A stretch of 64,000 nucleotides of DNA from Azospirillum brasilense (lineage in GTDB: Bacteria; Pseudomonadota; Alphaproteobacteria; Azospirillales; Azospirillaceae): NCBI RefSeq assembly GCF_005222205.1, contig NZ_CP032345.1, positions 437,001-501,000 on the forward strand. Direction: 5' to 3'. Below the pieces are notes generated by a model that did not search any database, was not told the origin of the DNA, and worked only from the letters and a program-made list of their open reading frames with translations. Shown piece by piece: positions 57,664-64,000 of this stretch. A program made the translations under genes and the position numbers. Every line of letters starts with the position of its first letter. Position 1 is the stretch's first letter.

Positions 57664-57668
57664 GTTAG
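56718..57668 (+). CDS. IS481-family transposase
   Basis: 316 residues. An N-terminal helix-turn-helix pair (NAALTPRGREIAVRRVLEGG; SSVATELRVSPGTISKWCRR) is followed by a second HTH (YGRITAELGVSAATVSRIL) and an rve integrase core with Asp139 (HIDIKK), Asp217 (MTDNGG) and Glu253 (NGKAERF), a D-D-35-E layout. The ATG at 56718 follows CGGAGGG. The last IS base is the first base of codon 316; the TAG stop lies wholly in target-derived sequence, so this copy's C-terminus was fixed by the insertion site. It cuts and pastes the element carrying it. Confidence 0.93.
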   Translation: MDIHKNAALTPRGREIAVRRVLEGGETRSSVATELRVSPGTISKWCRRYKAEGVAGLHDRSSRPKRSPRQTAAATAERVIALRRQRFTYGRITAELGVSAATVSRILRTAGLNRLKALDPPEPVRRYERERPGEMLHIDIKKLGRIGTIGHRITGDASRRARGVGWEYVHVCIDDASRVAFCQIHADERQHTAVLFLEVALAYYASLGITVERVMTDNGGCYRSKAFRTACKRLGVKHIFTKPYTPQTNGKAERFIQTALREWAYAHTYEHSDQRGAKLPLWLHAYNWHRPHASLGKKTPISRIGLPMNNLLTLHS

Positions 57669-57669
57669 G
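57664..57669. repeat. Right target-site duplication GTTAGG
   Basis: This is the second copy of the 6-bp duplication. It supplies the transposase stop codon (TAG at 57666-57668). Confidence 0.85.
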
Positions 57670-57689
57670 GAGGGGGCAACCGCACCCGC

Positions 57690-59273
57690 TCACTTCACCT
57701 TGTAGAGCTGGAAGTACCGCCCCTCCTGCACCAGAGTCAGATGCTCCGGCACCGGGTTGGCGCGGCCCGGCTCGCTGAACAGCACGTAGACGTAGCCGAA
57801 GCGCCGGGGCCAGTCCGCCCAGTAATGGTTGTCGCGCAAGCCGGGCTGGCGCACCGCGTCGGCGACGTAGCCGATGCGCGGCATGTAGGTGAAATCACCG
57901 TCCAGGTCGGCGTAGTCCGGCTTCAGCAGCAGCACCTGCTTGCCCGGATGGGTGAAGGCGATGGGCACGAGGCTGGAGCGCTCCATCAGCGCCAGAACCG
58001 GTGCGTGGTGCAGGCCGAAGGACAGGGCGCGGTCGTCGGTGAACTGGGTGGCGCGGAAGATCGACTTGTGCAGGGTCTCGTCGGCGTAGGTGGCGAGCAC
58101 GGTGCTGCCCGGCTCGATCCGCTGCAGGGACTGGCGCACTTCCTCCAGCAGCGGGTCCACCTTGGCAAGCCCCACCCCGGCGTCGGCGCTGCGCAGCAGC
58201 GACAGCGCGACCACCACCGAGAGGAAGGCCGCCCGCATGGCCGATGTCGCCAGTTCCCAGCGCACGAAGCCCAACGCGACGAAGGCGATGCCGATGGGCA
58301 GGCGGCTGTCGGCGAACCAGGAGCCGAACAGGACCAGCGGCATCGCCGCGTAGACCACCAGCCCGAGCGCGATGGTGATGGCGCCGACCGGATGGACGCG
58401 CAACGCCCCGCTCCACAGCCCCCAGGCGATGCCCAGCCCGACCGCGATCCCCGTCACATAGCCGACCGTGTCGGCGTAGCCGCCGAACAGGAAGTCGAAG
58501 CCCATCAGCTTGGCCGTGCCGACCCACAGCACCGCGTCGGCGAAGCCGGACGACGGGCTCATCATCAACAGCGGCGGCACGATCAGGAAGGGCAGTCCGA
58601 AAGCCAGCGCGTCCGGCAGCGCCCGCCGCGGCTCACGCCAGCCGCCGCTCCGCCACAGCCGCCAGCCCTCAGAGGACAGCAGCGTCAGGCCATAGAGCCC
58701 GAGGGCGAACAGATGCGAGATGAACAGCAGCAGCACGATGCCGAGCGAGGCCAGCCCGCGCTGCCAGGGCGCGCGCTCCCGCATCACGATCCAGCCGGCG
58801 ATTCCCCACAGGGCCAGCCCCAGCCCGAACAGGTAGTTGAACAGGCCCATGTAGGTGGACAGCGTATAGAGGAACAGCCCGGCGGCCAGCGGCCCCAGTT
58901 CCACCCGCCCCCAGACGGCGCGGTAGAGCGCGATGGAGCCGGTCACCAGCACCAGATAGCTGGCGGTGACGAACAGCCGGCTCGCCGTGTGCACGCCGAT
59001 CAGCTTGGCCAGCGGCGGCACGACGATGTCCATCACCAGATTGGGGATGATCGCCCAGCGCACCATGTAGAATTGCGCCAGCGCCGGGTCCTGGTCCAGA
59101 TGGGCCAGGGCGTACATGCGGGTGACGTGGTTGACGTAGTCGCCCAGCGCCGGAATCTCGAACATCCAGACGGGGATCGAGGCCGCCACCAGGATCAGCA
59201 GGGCGGCGGGCCAGACATACGCGGCCTCGGCGCGCGACGCCGCCCGACCGTCGAGGGTGTAATCCCTGAACAT
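57690..59273 (-). CDS. Polytopic membrane protein, glycosyltransferase-C-like
   Basis: 527 residues with about ten predicted membrane helices, from AALLILVAASIPVWMF at the N-terminus to about residue 375, and a soluble C-terminal domain of about 150 residues (EEVRQSLQRIEPGSTVLATY; FGYVYVLFSEPGRANPVPEH). The topology and the ALGDYVNHVTRMYAL loop with acidic and His residues recall GT-C glycosyltransferases or related polyprenyl-sugar enzymes, but I do not see a diagnostic catalytic motif. The ATG at 59273 lies ten bases after the stop of a GT2 glycosyltransferase, so both probably contribute to one surface glycan or lipid modification (inference). Confidence 0.65.
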   Translation of the reverse strand: MFRDYTLDGRAASRAEAAYVWPAALLILVAASIPVWMFEIPALGDYVNHVTRMYALAHLDQDPALAQFYMVRWAIIPNLVMDIVVPPLAKLIGVHTASRLFVTASYLVLVTGSIALYRAVWGRVELGPLAAGLFLYTLSTYMGLFNYLFGLGLALWGIAGWIVMRERAPWQRGLASLGIVLLLFISHLFALGLYGLTLLSSEGWRLWRSGGWREPRRALPDALAFGLPFLIVPPLLMMSPSSGFADAVLWVGTAKLMGFDFLFGGYADTVGYVTGIAVGLGIAWGLWSGALRVHPVGAITIALGLVVYAAMPLVLFGSWFADSRLPIGIAFVALGFVRWELATSAMRAAFLSVVVALSLLRSADAGVGLAKVDPLLEEVRQSLQRIEPGSTVLATYADETLHKSIFRATQFTDDRALSFGLHHAPVLALMERSSLVPIAFTHPGKQVLLLKPDYADLDGDFTYMPRIGYVADAVRQPGLRDNHYWADWPRRFGYVYVLFSEPGRANPVPEHLTLVQEGRYFQLYKVK

Positions 59274-59283
59274 GCGGCCCCCC

Positions 59284-60300
59284 TCAGACGCTTTTCGGGA
59301 AAGACTGGGGCGGAGCGGCGGGGGCGGCCGCCGTGGGCGACGCCTGCAGGTCCTGCGGATAGCGGTTATGCAGGCCGGCCCGGTAATGGGTCCAGAAGCC
59401 GCGCAGCCCCTTCACGTCGGCGCGCCGGTGCAGCAGATAGTAGAGCGTGTATTTGACCATCATGCGGGCGATGGACTTGCGCTCATAGGTGGCGTGGATG
59501 TAGCCCATGTTGCGGAAGAAATAGGGGGCGCGGTTCTCCGGCATCTCCTCCACTGTGCCCAGGAAACCGCCGGCCAGCGGGCGCTGGGTGCGGCGGTTGC
59601 GCGGGTGGACGTGCAGGGCGTGCACCGCCGTCCCGTCGCGCAGCCCGGCCCGGCGGGCGCGCAGCGTGAACTCCCACTCGTCGCCCCAGATGAACATCTC
59701 GCGCTTGATGTTGCCGATCCGCTCGAACACGCGGCGGCGCAGCAGGGTCCCGTTGAACAGAGCGATGGTGCCCGGCACGATGCCGTCCTGCGCTGCGGCG
59801 GTGAAGGCGTCGGCCTTGGTGAAGCCCTGCATGGTGAAGGCGAGATCGCCGCGGTCCTCCGCCGCGACCACGGTCGGCCCGACGAGGTCGAGGTCGTGCC
59901 GCTCGCCCTGGCGCAGCAGTTCGGCCAGCGCGCCGGGCGCCGGGATGCCGTCGTCGTCGGTGCTCCAGATCCAGCGGGCGCCCAGTTCCAGCGCCGTGGC
60001 GAAGGCGGTGTGGTAGGCGCCGGCGGAGCCGATGTTGGCCTGCCGGACCACCAGAAGCTCCGGCATCACCGCCCGCTGCTCGGCCAGCCATTCAGCGGTG
60101 CCGTCGCTGGAGCCGTTGTCCACCACGACGATGCGGTCGGGCCGCGGCTCCTGCGCGTGGATGGCCGCCAGACAGGTCTTCAGCAGGGCCAGACGGTTGT
60201 GGGTGACCACCACCGCGACGACCGGCGTCTCCCAGGGCGTTTCCCGAGGCCGTTCCTGGGCTCCGGTGTCCAGCGTCCGGGGCGTCTGGGCTTCTGACAT
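59284..60300 (-). CDS. GT2-family glycosyltransferase
   Basis: 338 residues, GT-A fold. Motifs: VAVVVTHNRLALLKTCLAAI, VVVDNGSSDGTAEWL, GSAGAYHTAFATALELG, the DxD-type STDDDGIPAPGALAEL and the acceptor-side WGDEWEFTLRARRAG. It resembles rhamnosyl- and galactofuranosyltransferases of the WbbL/GlfT type that use a nucleotide sugar. No membrane anchor. The start ATG at 60300 has a weak GGACGG-type site. It is followed within ten bases by a polytopic membrane protein gene. Sugar and acceptor cannot be told from sequence. Confidence 0.85.
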   Translation of the reverse strand: MSEAQTPRTLDTGAQERPRETPWETPVVAVVVTHNRLALLKTCLAAIHAQEPRPDRIVVVDNGSSDGTAEWLAEQRAVMPELLVVRQANIGSAGAYHTAFATALELGARWIWSTDDDGIPAPGALAELLRQGERHDLDLVGPTVVAAEDRGDLAFTMQGFTKADAFTAAAQDGIVPGTIALFNGTLLRRRVFERIGNIKREMFIWGDEWEFTLRARRAGLRDGTAVHALHVHPRNRRTQRPLAGGFLGTVEEMPENRAPYFFRNMGYIHATYERKSIARMMVKYTLYYLLHRRADVKGLRGFWTHYRAGLHNRYPQDLQASPTAAAPAAPPQSFPKSV

Positions 60301-60335
60301 ACGGTTTCCGTCCTTCGTCTTTTGGGCGTCTGTGC

Positions 60336-60374
60336 CTTGGGGCTGCACCTCGAAGAGGCCACCCCAAGTTTTTT
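60336..60374 (+). terminator. Plus-strand intrinsic terminator without a plus-strand gene
   Basis: CTTGGGG at 60336-60342 pairs with CCCCAAG at 60362-60368, with an inner CCTC-gaa-GAGG stem, followed by TTTTTT at 60369-60374. All annotated genes here are on the other strand, so it would end an antisense or small RNA, or act differently in the glycosyltransferase leader. Confidence 0.5.
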
Positions 60375-60446
60375 GCTTTGCGAAGAGAGGGCAATGCCCC
60401 GGACGGAGAGGGGCGGCACCATTCGCATAGCCCATAAGGAGAAAAA

Positions 60447-61718
60447 TCAGCTCAGACGCATCCAGCCGGTGCCCCACAACCACAGAACGGCGAATCCCAT
60501 CGACAAAAGGGTCATCGGGATGCCGCAACGGGCGTGCTCCAGAAAGCCGAGCCGGACGCCGGAGGCCGCCGCCCGCTCCACCACGATAATGTTGGCGAGG
60601 CTGCCGGGGATCAGCAGGTTGCCGGCCAGCGTGGACAGGATCGCCAGCCCGTAGAGCGCGCCCTCCGGCGGCGATGGCCAGGCGGCGAGCAGCAGGATCA
60701 CCGCCGGCACGTTGCCGATGCTGTTGCTGGCCGCAAGCGCGAGCGGCGTCATCACCGCCAGCCGGTCGGGCAGCCAGCCGGCGGCCTCCAGCCCCGACAC
60801 GAATTCGGCGGGCAGGCCGGTCAGCTTCAGCGCGTGGTTGATGGCGAACAGCGCAGCGAAGAGGACCAGCAGGTGCCAGTCGACCATGCCCAGCATGCCG
60901 CGGGAGGCCAGCCGCCGGCTGATCAGCATCGCCCCGGCGACCAGCAGCACGCCGATCTCGTGCGGCAGGTCGGTGGTGAACAGGCCGAGAAGCACGAGGG
61001 TCGCCACCACCGCCTTGCCGAGCTGCGCCCGGTCGAGCGTCACCGGCTCGGCCCCGCCCTGCCCGGCCGCGCCATCGTCCGGCTCGCCGAAGCGGCCCCG
61101 CCAGGCGAGCCACACCACGGCGTAGACCACCAGGAGGCCGACCAGCGCCGGCACCCCGCAGACCGCCAGGAAGCGCCAGAAATCCAGATGGCCTATCTGG
61201 CCGATCAGGATGTTCTGCGGGTTGCCGATCACCGTCGCCGCCGACCCGGCGTTCGCCGCCCCGGCCAGACCGATCAGATAGGGCCGCGGGTCGAGCCGGC
61301 GGGCCAGCAGACCGACGCAGAGCATCGGCGTCATGGCGAAGACCACCACGTCGTTGGCGAGGATCGCCGACAGGCCGCCGCCCACCGCCACCGTCACCGC
61401 CAGCAGCCGCGCCGGGGAGCGCGCCGCCTGCGCCACCCGCAGGGCGCACCAGTCGTAGAAGCCGCTGGCCGCGTACTGGGCCGACAGCACCATCAGCCCG
61501 AACAGGATGAACAGGGTCGGGAAGTCGATCGCCTCCGTCACCTGCCCCGATTCCAGAGCCCCGACGGCAAGCAGCAGGATCGCCGCGACCAGGGCAATGC
61601 CGGTGCGGTCGATGCGCAGGCCGGGAAAGCGCCCCAGCGCCATGCCCACATAGGTGACGACGAACAGCGCGACGACCGTCAGCGTCATGGGCGGGACGGC
61701 CAGGAAGGGAATGGGCAT
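60447..61718 (-). CDS. SLC13/ArsB-type anion permease
   Basis: 423 residues, about eleven membrane helices, ArsB/NhaD (ion transporter) superfamily. The two inverted halves contain the diagnostic re-entrant motifs ANDVVVFAMTPMLCVG with AATVIGNPQNILIGQIG, and ALAASNSIGNVPAVILLL with LAGNLLIPGSLANIIVVE. The substrate could be an organic or inorganic anion; arsenite is possible but no ars genes are near. The start at 61718 (MPIPFLAVPPMTL) is tentative, with an ATG ten codons later. It is upstream of the glycosyltransferase on the same strand but separated by about 150 bases. Confidence 0.85.
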   Translation of the reverse strand: MPIPFLAVPPMTLTVVALFVVTYVGMALGRFPGLRIDRTGIALVAAILLLAVGALESGQVTEAIDFPTLFILFGLMVLSAQYAASGFYDWCALRVAQAARSPARLLAVTVAVGGGLSAILANDVVVFAMTPMLCVGLLARRLDPRPYLIGLAGAANAGSAATVIGNPQNILIGQIGHLDFWRFLAVCGVPALVGLLVVYAVVWLAWRGRFGEPDDGAAGQGGAEPVTLDRAQLGKAVVATLVLLGLFTTDLPHEIGVLLVAGAMLISRRLASRGMLGMVDWHLLVLFAALFAINHALKLTGLPAEFVSGLEAAGWLPDRLAVMTPLALAASNSIGNVPAVILLLAAWPSPPEGALYGLAILSTLAGNLLIPGSLANIIVVERAAASGVRLGFLEHARCGIPMTLLSMGFAVLWLWGTGWMRLS

Positions 61719-61799
61719 GGATGGGGGTTCGCTGCGGGGTGGTGGAAGCCCCTCTATAACGGCCCGACACCGGGTCAGACCATAGGCGCCAAGCCGAGG

Positions 61800-62624
61800 T
61801 CAGGCCAGCGTGACCGTCATCCCTTCCCGCGCGGCGAAGCAGTCCGGGAACACCGCCTGGGCCGCCGCCTCGATGGCGGTCATGGCGGCGTCGTCATGGT
61901 CGGGGTCGTGGTGGAACAGCACCAGCCGCTTCACCCTGGCCGCCTGGGCCAGCCGGACGCCCTCGGTCCAGGTGGAATGGCCCCAGCCGATGCGGTTCTG
62001 CCATTCCTCGTCGGTGTAGGTGCTGTCGTAGAGCACGAGGTCGGCGCCGTCGATCAGGTCCAGGATGTTGCGGTCGGGGTGGCCCGGCACATGCTCGGTG
62101 TCGGTCACATAGGCGAAGGACTTTCCCAGATGCTCGATGCGGTAGCCGGTGGCGCCGTCCGGATGGTTCAGCCGTGCCGTGCGGACCTGAACCCCTTCGC
62201 CCAGCGCGAACTGGTCGCCCGCCGTGATCTCGTCGAAGACGATGTTGCTTCCCATGGTGCGCATCGGCACCGGGAACAGCGGGCGCTCCATCTGCCGGGC
62301 CATGGCCGCTTCGATGCCGGGGGTGCCGTTCAGATGGCCGGAGACGATGCGCAGGTGGAAGCCCTTGCTGTAGGCCGGGGCGAAGAAGGGAAAGCCGCAG
62401 ATGTGGTCGAGGTGGGTGTGGCTCATCAGCAGGGTCGCCTCGCTGGCCCCCTCCTTCAGCAGGCGCTTTCCGAGCATGCGGATGCCGGTGCCGGCGTCGA
62501 TGACGATGCGCTGGTCGCCCGCCTGGACCTCCACGCAACTCGTGTTGCCGCCGAAGCCCATATGGGACGGCAGAGGGCAGGAAACCGTGCCCCGCACCCC
62601 CCAGAAGGTCACCGAAAAGCCCAT
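61800..62624 (-). CDS. MBL-fold metallo-hydrolase
   Basis: 274 residues, metallo-beta-lactamase fold. It opens with FSVTFWGVRGTVSCP and GFGGNTSCVEVQAGDQRIVI, then the zinc motif MSHTHLDHICGFPFF (HxHxDH), a further His in NHPDGATGYRIEH, the bridging Asp in YDSTYTDEEW and the last His in LFHHDPDHDD. The type resembles RNase Z/phosphodiesterase-like hydrolases associated with bacterial signalling; a cyclic-nucleotide phosphodiesterase activity is conceivable but unproven. The ATG at 62624 follows GAGGG. It is monocistronic. Confidence 0.85.
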   Translation of the reverse strand: MGFSVTFWGVRGTVSCPLPSHMGFGGNTSCVEVQAGDQRIVIDAGTGIRMLGKRLLKEGASEATLLMSHTHLDHICGFPFFAPAYSKGFHLRIVSGHLNGTPGIEAAMARQMERPLFPVPMRTMGSNIVFDEITAGDQFALGEGVQVRTARLNHPDGATGYRIEHLGKSFAYVTDTEHVPGHPDRNILDLIDGADLVLYDSTYTDEEWQNRIGWGHSTWTEGVRLAQAARVKRLVLFHHDPDHDDAAMTAIEAAAQAVFPDCFAAREGMTVTLA

Positions 62625-62722
62625 ACCGCCCTCAAGACAACCGATCTCCGGACCACCGCACCGCATCGAGTGGGCTGGCGGGGACCGTTAAGACGGCATT
62701 TTAGCATGGTTTTCGGCTTACG

Positions 62723-62734
62723 CGGTGATCACCG
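62723..62734. promoter_or_regulatory. 12-bp palindrome CGGTGATCACCG upstream of MBL gene
   Basis: It is a perfect 12-bp inverted repeat about 100 bases upstream of the MBL hydrolase start. It has an operator-like size and position but no recognised regulator. Confidence 0.3.
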
Positions 62735-62818
62735 TCACAGCCCCGCCGGTTCCAAAGAGGGAGCCCGCCCCCTTCCGGATTGGACCTGACCGATGGCCTG
62801 GGGTCCGTCGGCGTAGGG

Positions 62819-63052
62819 TCAGCTGGTCCACAGGATGCTTTCGATGAACCGCTCGCAGGATCGGCGATGGAAACACCCGGCGCATCCGGCGTCCGAGCAG
62901 GGAAGTCCGGCCTTCAGAACGGTCAGCCCGTCCACCAAACGATCCTTCGTGGCCTGATCGATGACGTCCGCCACCAGCACGTCGCGGATCGCCTCCGCGA
63001 CGAGGTCGTCTTCCTGTTCCGGTACGGTCACGATCTGCCTGAGAGCCTGCAT
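62819..63052 (-). CDS. Small protein with C-terminal cysteine cluster
   Basis: 77 residues of unknown family. A helical N-terminal half (PEQEDDLVAEAIRDVLVADV, DQATKDRLVDGLTVLKAGL) precedes a CX4CX2CX5C cluster (CSDAGCAGCFHRRSC) followed by ERFIESILW. Four Cys plus one His in 15 residues suggest zinc or Fe-S binding. Start ATG at 63052 follows GGAAAGG; a GTG eleven codons upstream is possible. It lies just downstream of the Cache sensor gene on the same strand, separated by about 100 bases. Confidence 0.6.
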   Translation of the reverse strand: MQALRQIVTVPEQEDDLVAEAIRDVLVADVIDQATKDRLVDGLTVLKAGLPCSDAGCAGCFHRRSCERFIESILWTS

Positions 63053-63151
63053 GCGAAACACCTTTCCGTGGCTCAACTGCACCACGGCGGTGTTTCGCTA
63101 ACATTTCAGACGCGACCTTCAAAAGATTCGAATTGCTGCAATCCGACACGC

Positions 63152-64000
63152 TTACTCGCAATGACTGACGGAGTCCTGGACGATCACTCCAAACCAGCCG
63201 AGTCCCTTGTAGGTTTCATAGCCCGGCGTCACGGCGAAGCCGACCACGCGCCCCTGGTCATCGGCATAGCTCCCCTGCCCCTGGGCACCGGTGCGCAATG
63301 GGAAGCTCTCCGTCAGGACGCCCCGGCGGTCGGACGCGGCGATCACGCGGTGACGGCTGTCCAGCAGGAGGCAGCGGGTCCGCGAACGCTCCTCGTCGGT
63401 CAGCCGGACGGAGTCGAGCACGCCCTGCGACTGGGGCTGCCAGTCGAAGAAGACGCCCAGGACGCCGATGACGGCGCCGCCCTCCTCCCCGCCGGCCCGG
63501 ATGGCCGTGGCGTAGGTGGCGACGGTGGCGCGGTCCAGAAGCTCGTTGGTGCCGATGTCGGCCACCGCGAATTCGGCGCCGCTGCGGGTCGCCATCGCCT
63601 CGCGGAACCAGGATTCCGACGCGACCGACGCACCCACCGGACGGCGGTAGCGGTCGGGCCGCCCGTTCGCCAGGACCACGCCTTTGGCGTCGACGACCCA
63701 AAGGTCGAGATAGACCGTGTAGGCGCCCAGGATCACGCCCAGCCGCTGCGCGGCATGACGGCGCCCGGCCTCGGACGGATCGGCGGCGCAGTCGACCACG
63801 GCGCGGTCCGTGGCCCACCAGCGCACATCGCAGGACCGCTCGTACAAATTGCGGTCGATGATGTCGATCATGTTGAGCGCCAGATCGGCGAGCCGCCCGC
63901 CGCGCAGCTGAGAGACCAGCCGGTTGCCCAGCGTGTTCAACTCGTCGGTCTGCACCGCCATCTGGGCACGCAGTTCCCCGCCGATGCCGGTGATCCGCTC
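63152..64000 (-). CDS. Cache-domain sensor protein, C-terminal part (5' end outside window)
   Basis: The frame is open to the right edge, with 13 more codons before the first visible Met (63961), so the gene begins outside. About 283 residues are visible. A helical segment (ELNTLGNRLVSQLRGGRLAD) leads into a Cache-like extracellular sensory fold: DIIDRNLYERSCDVRWWATD, LDLWVVDAKGVVLANGRPD, SWFREAMATRSG, GVLGVFFDWQPQSQGVL, CLLLDSRHRVIAASDRRG and the closing YKGLGWFGVIVQ. Proteins of this style in Rhodospirillales accompany chemotaxis or CheW-like modules, which may lie upstream of the window. No membrane helix is visible in this part. Confidence 0.7.
   Translation of the reverse strand, partial: ERITGIGGELRAQMAVQTDELNTLGNRLVSQLRGGRLADLALNMIDIIDRNLYERSCDVRWWATDRAVVDCAADPSEAGRRHAAQRLGVILGAYTVYLDLWVVDAKGVVLANGRPDRYRRPVGASVASESWFREAMATRSGAEFAVADIGTNELLDRATVATYATAIRAGGEEGGAVIGVLGVFFDWQPQSQGVLDSVRLTDEERSRTRCLLLDSRHRVIAASDRRGVLTESFPLRTGAQGQGSYADDQGRVVGFAVTPGYETYKGLGWFGVIVQDSVSHCE

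Overview
The window is about 64 kb of very GC-rich DNA with dense, short-gapped genes. Gene content (CtrA-type and MarR/LdtR-type signals, DUF2336, DUF1150, DUF6285, TadG-like and chemosensory Cache proteins, a TreS-maltokinase glucan cluster) points to an alphaproteobacterium of the Rhodospirillales, most likely Azospirillum or a close relative. That placement is inferred from protein character, not from a database search. No rRNA, tRNA, CRISPR array or replication origin was seen.

Layout. 0-7 kb: the 3' part of a pentapeptide-PilZ gene, EttA, a DUF188 protein, a membrane PAS protein with a decayed DnaQ-type exonuclease domain, a secreted endostatin/lectin-like protein and a TadG-like protein behind a CtrA-type site. 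7-21 kb: bacterioferritin, then a leftward alpha-glucan/trehalose cluster (fused TreS-maltokinase, GlgB, GlgX, MalQ). Between glgX and malQ lie a response regulator and an AT-rich lipoprotein gene that looks foreign. Hemerythrin, an acetyltransferase, CysQ and a DUF455 protein follow.

23-28.4 kb: a leftward five-gene operon (acyl-CoA ligase, SDR, acyl-CoA dehydrogenase, APH-type kinase, DUF6285). Its composition matches the Pseudomonas levulinate/4-hydroxyacyl-CoA pathway (LvaE, D, C, A, B). A Crp-family regulator is divergent from it.

29-42 kb: the least conventional part. It holds a secreted caspase-like protein with an FGE/SUMF1 domain, a coupled pair (DUF4384 protein and CHASE2-class III nucleotide cyclase), a DUF1150 protein, and a leftward set of five exported proteins (two DUF4399 paralogues, a CsgG-like lipoprotein carrying peptidoglycan-binding and DUF4384 domains, an OmpA-like protein, a small secreted protein). 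A MscS-type channel with a cyclic-nucleotide domain is divergent from that set. The cyclase, the Crp-family regulator, the cNMP-gated channel and two Crp-box-like palindromes upstream of the cyclase pair suggest a local cyclic-nucleotide circuit tied to the envelope.

42-64 kb: DUF2336 and LdtR-like MarR genes, a hydrolase, a methyltransferase, a possible 29-residue peptide gene with a near-perfect Shine-Dalgarno, the DNA-damage pair Lhr-type helicase and PdeM, fasciclin, photolyase, PhoX with a Pho-box-like repeat, and zur with a COG0523 metallochaperone. An intact IS481-family element (inverted repeats, 6-bp target duplication) sits inside one of seven GC-rich palindromic repeats dispersed between genes. 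The end of the window carries a glycosyltransferase with a polytopic membrane protein, an SLC13/ArsB-type permease, an MBL hydrolase, a small Cys-cluster protein and a truncated Cache-domain sensor gene.
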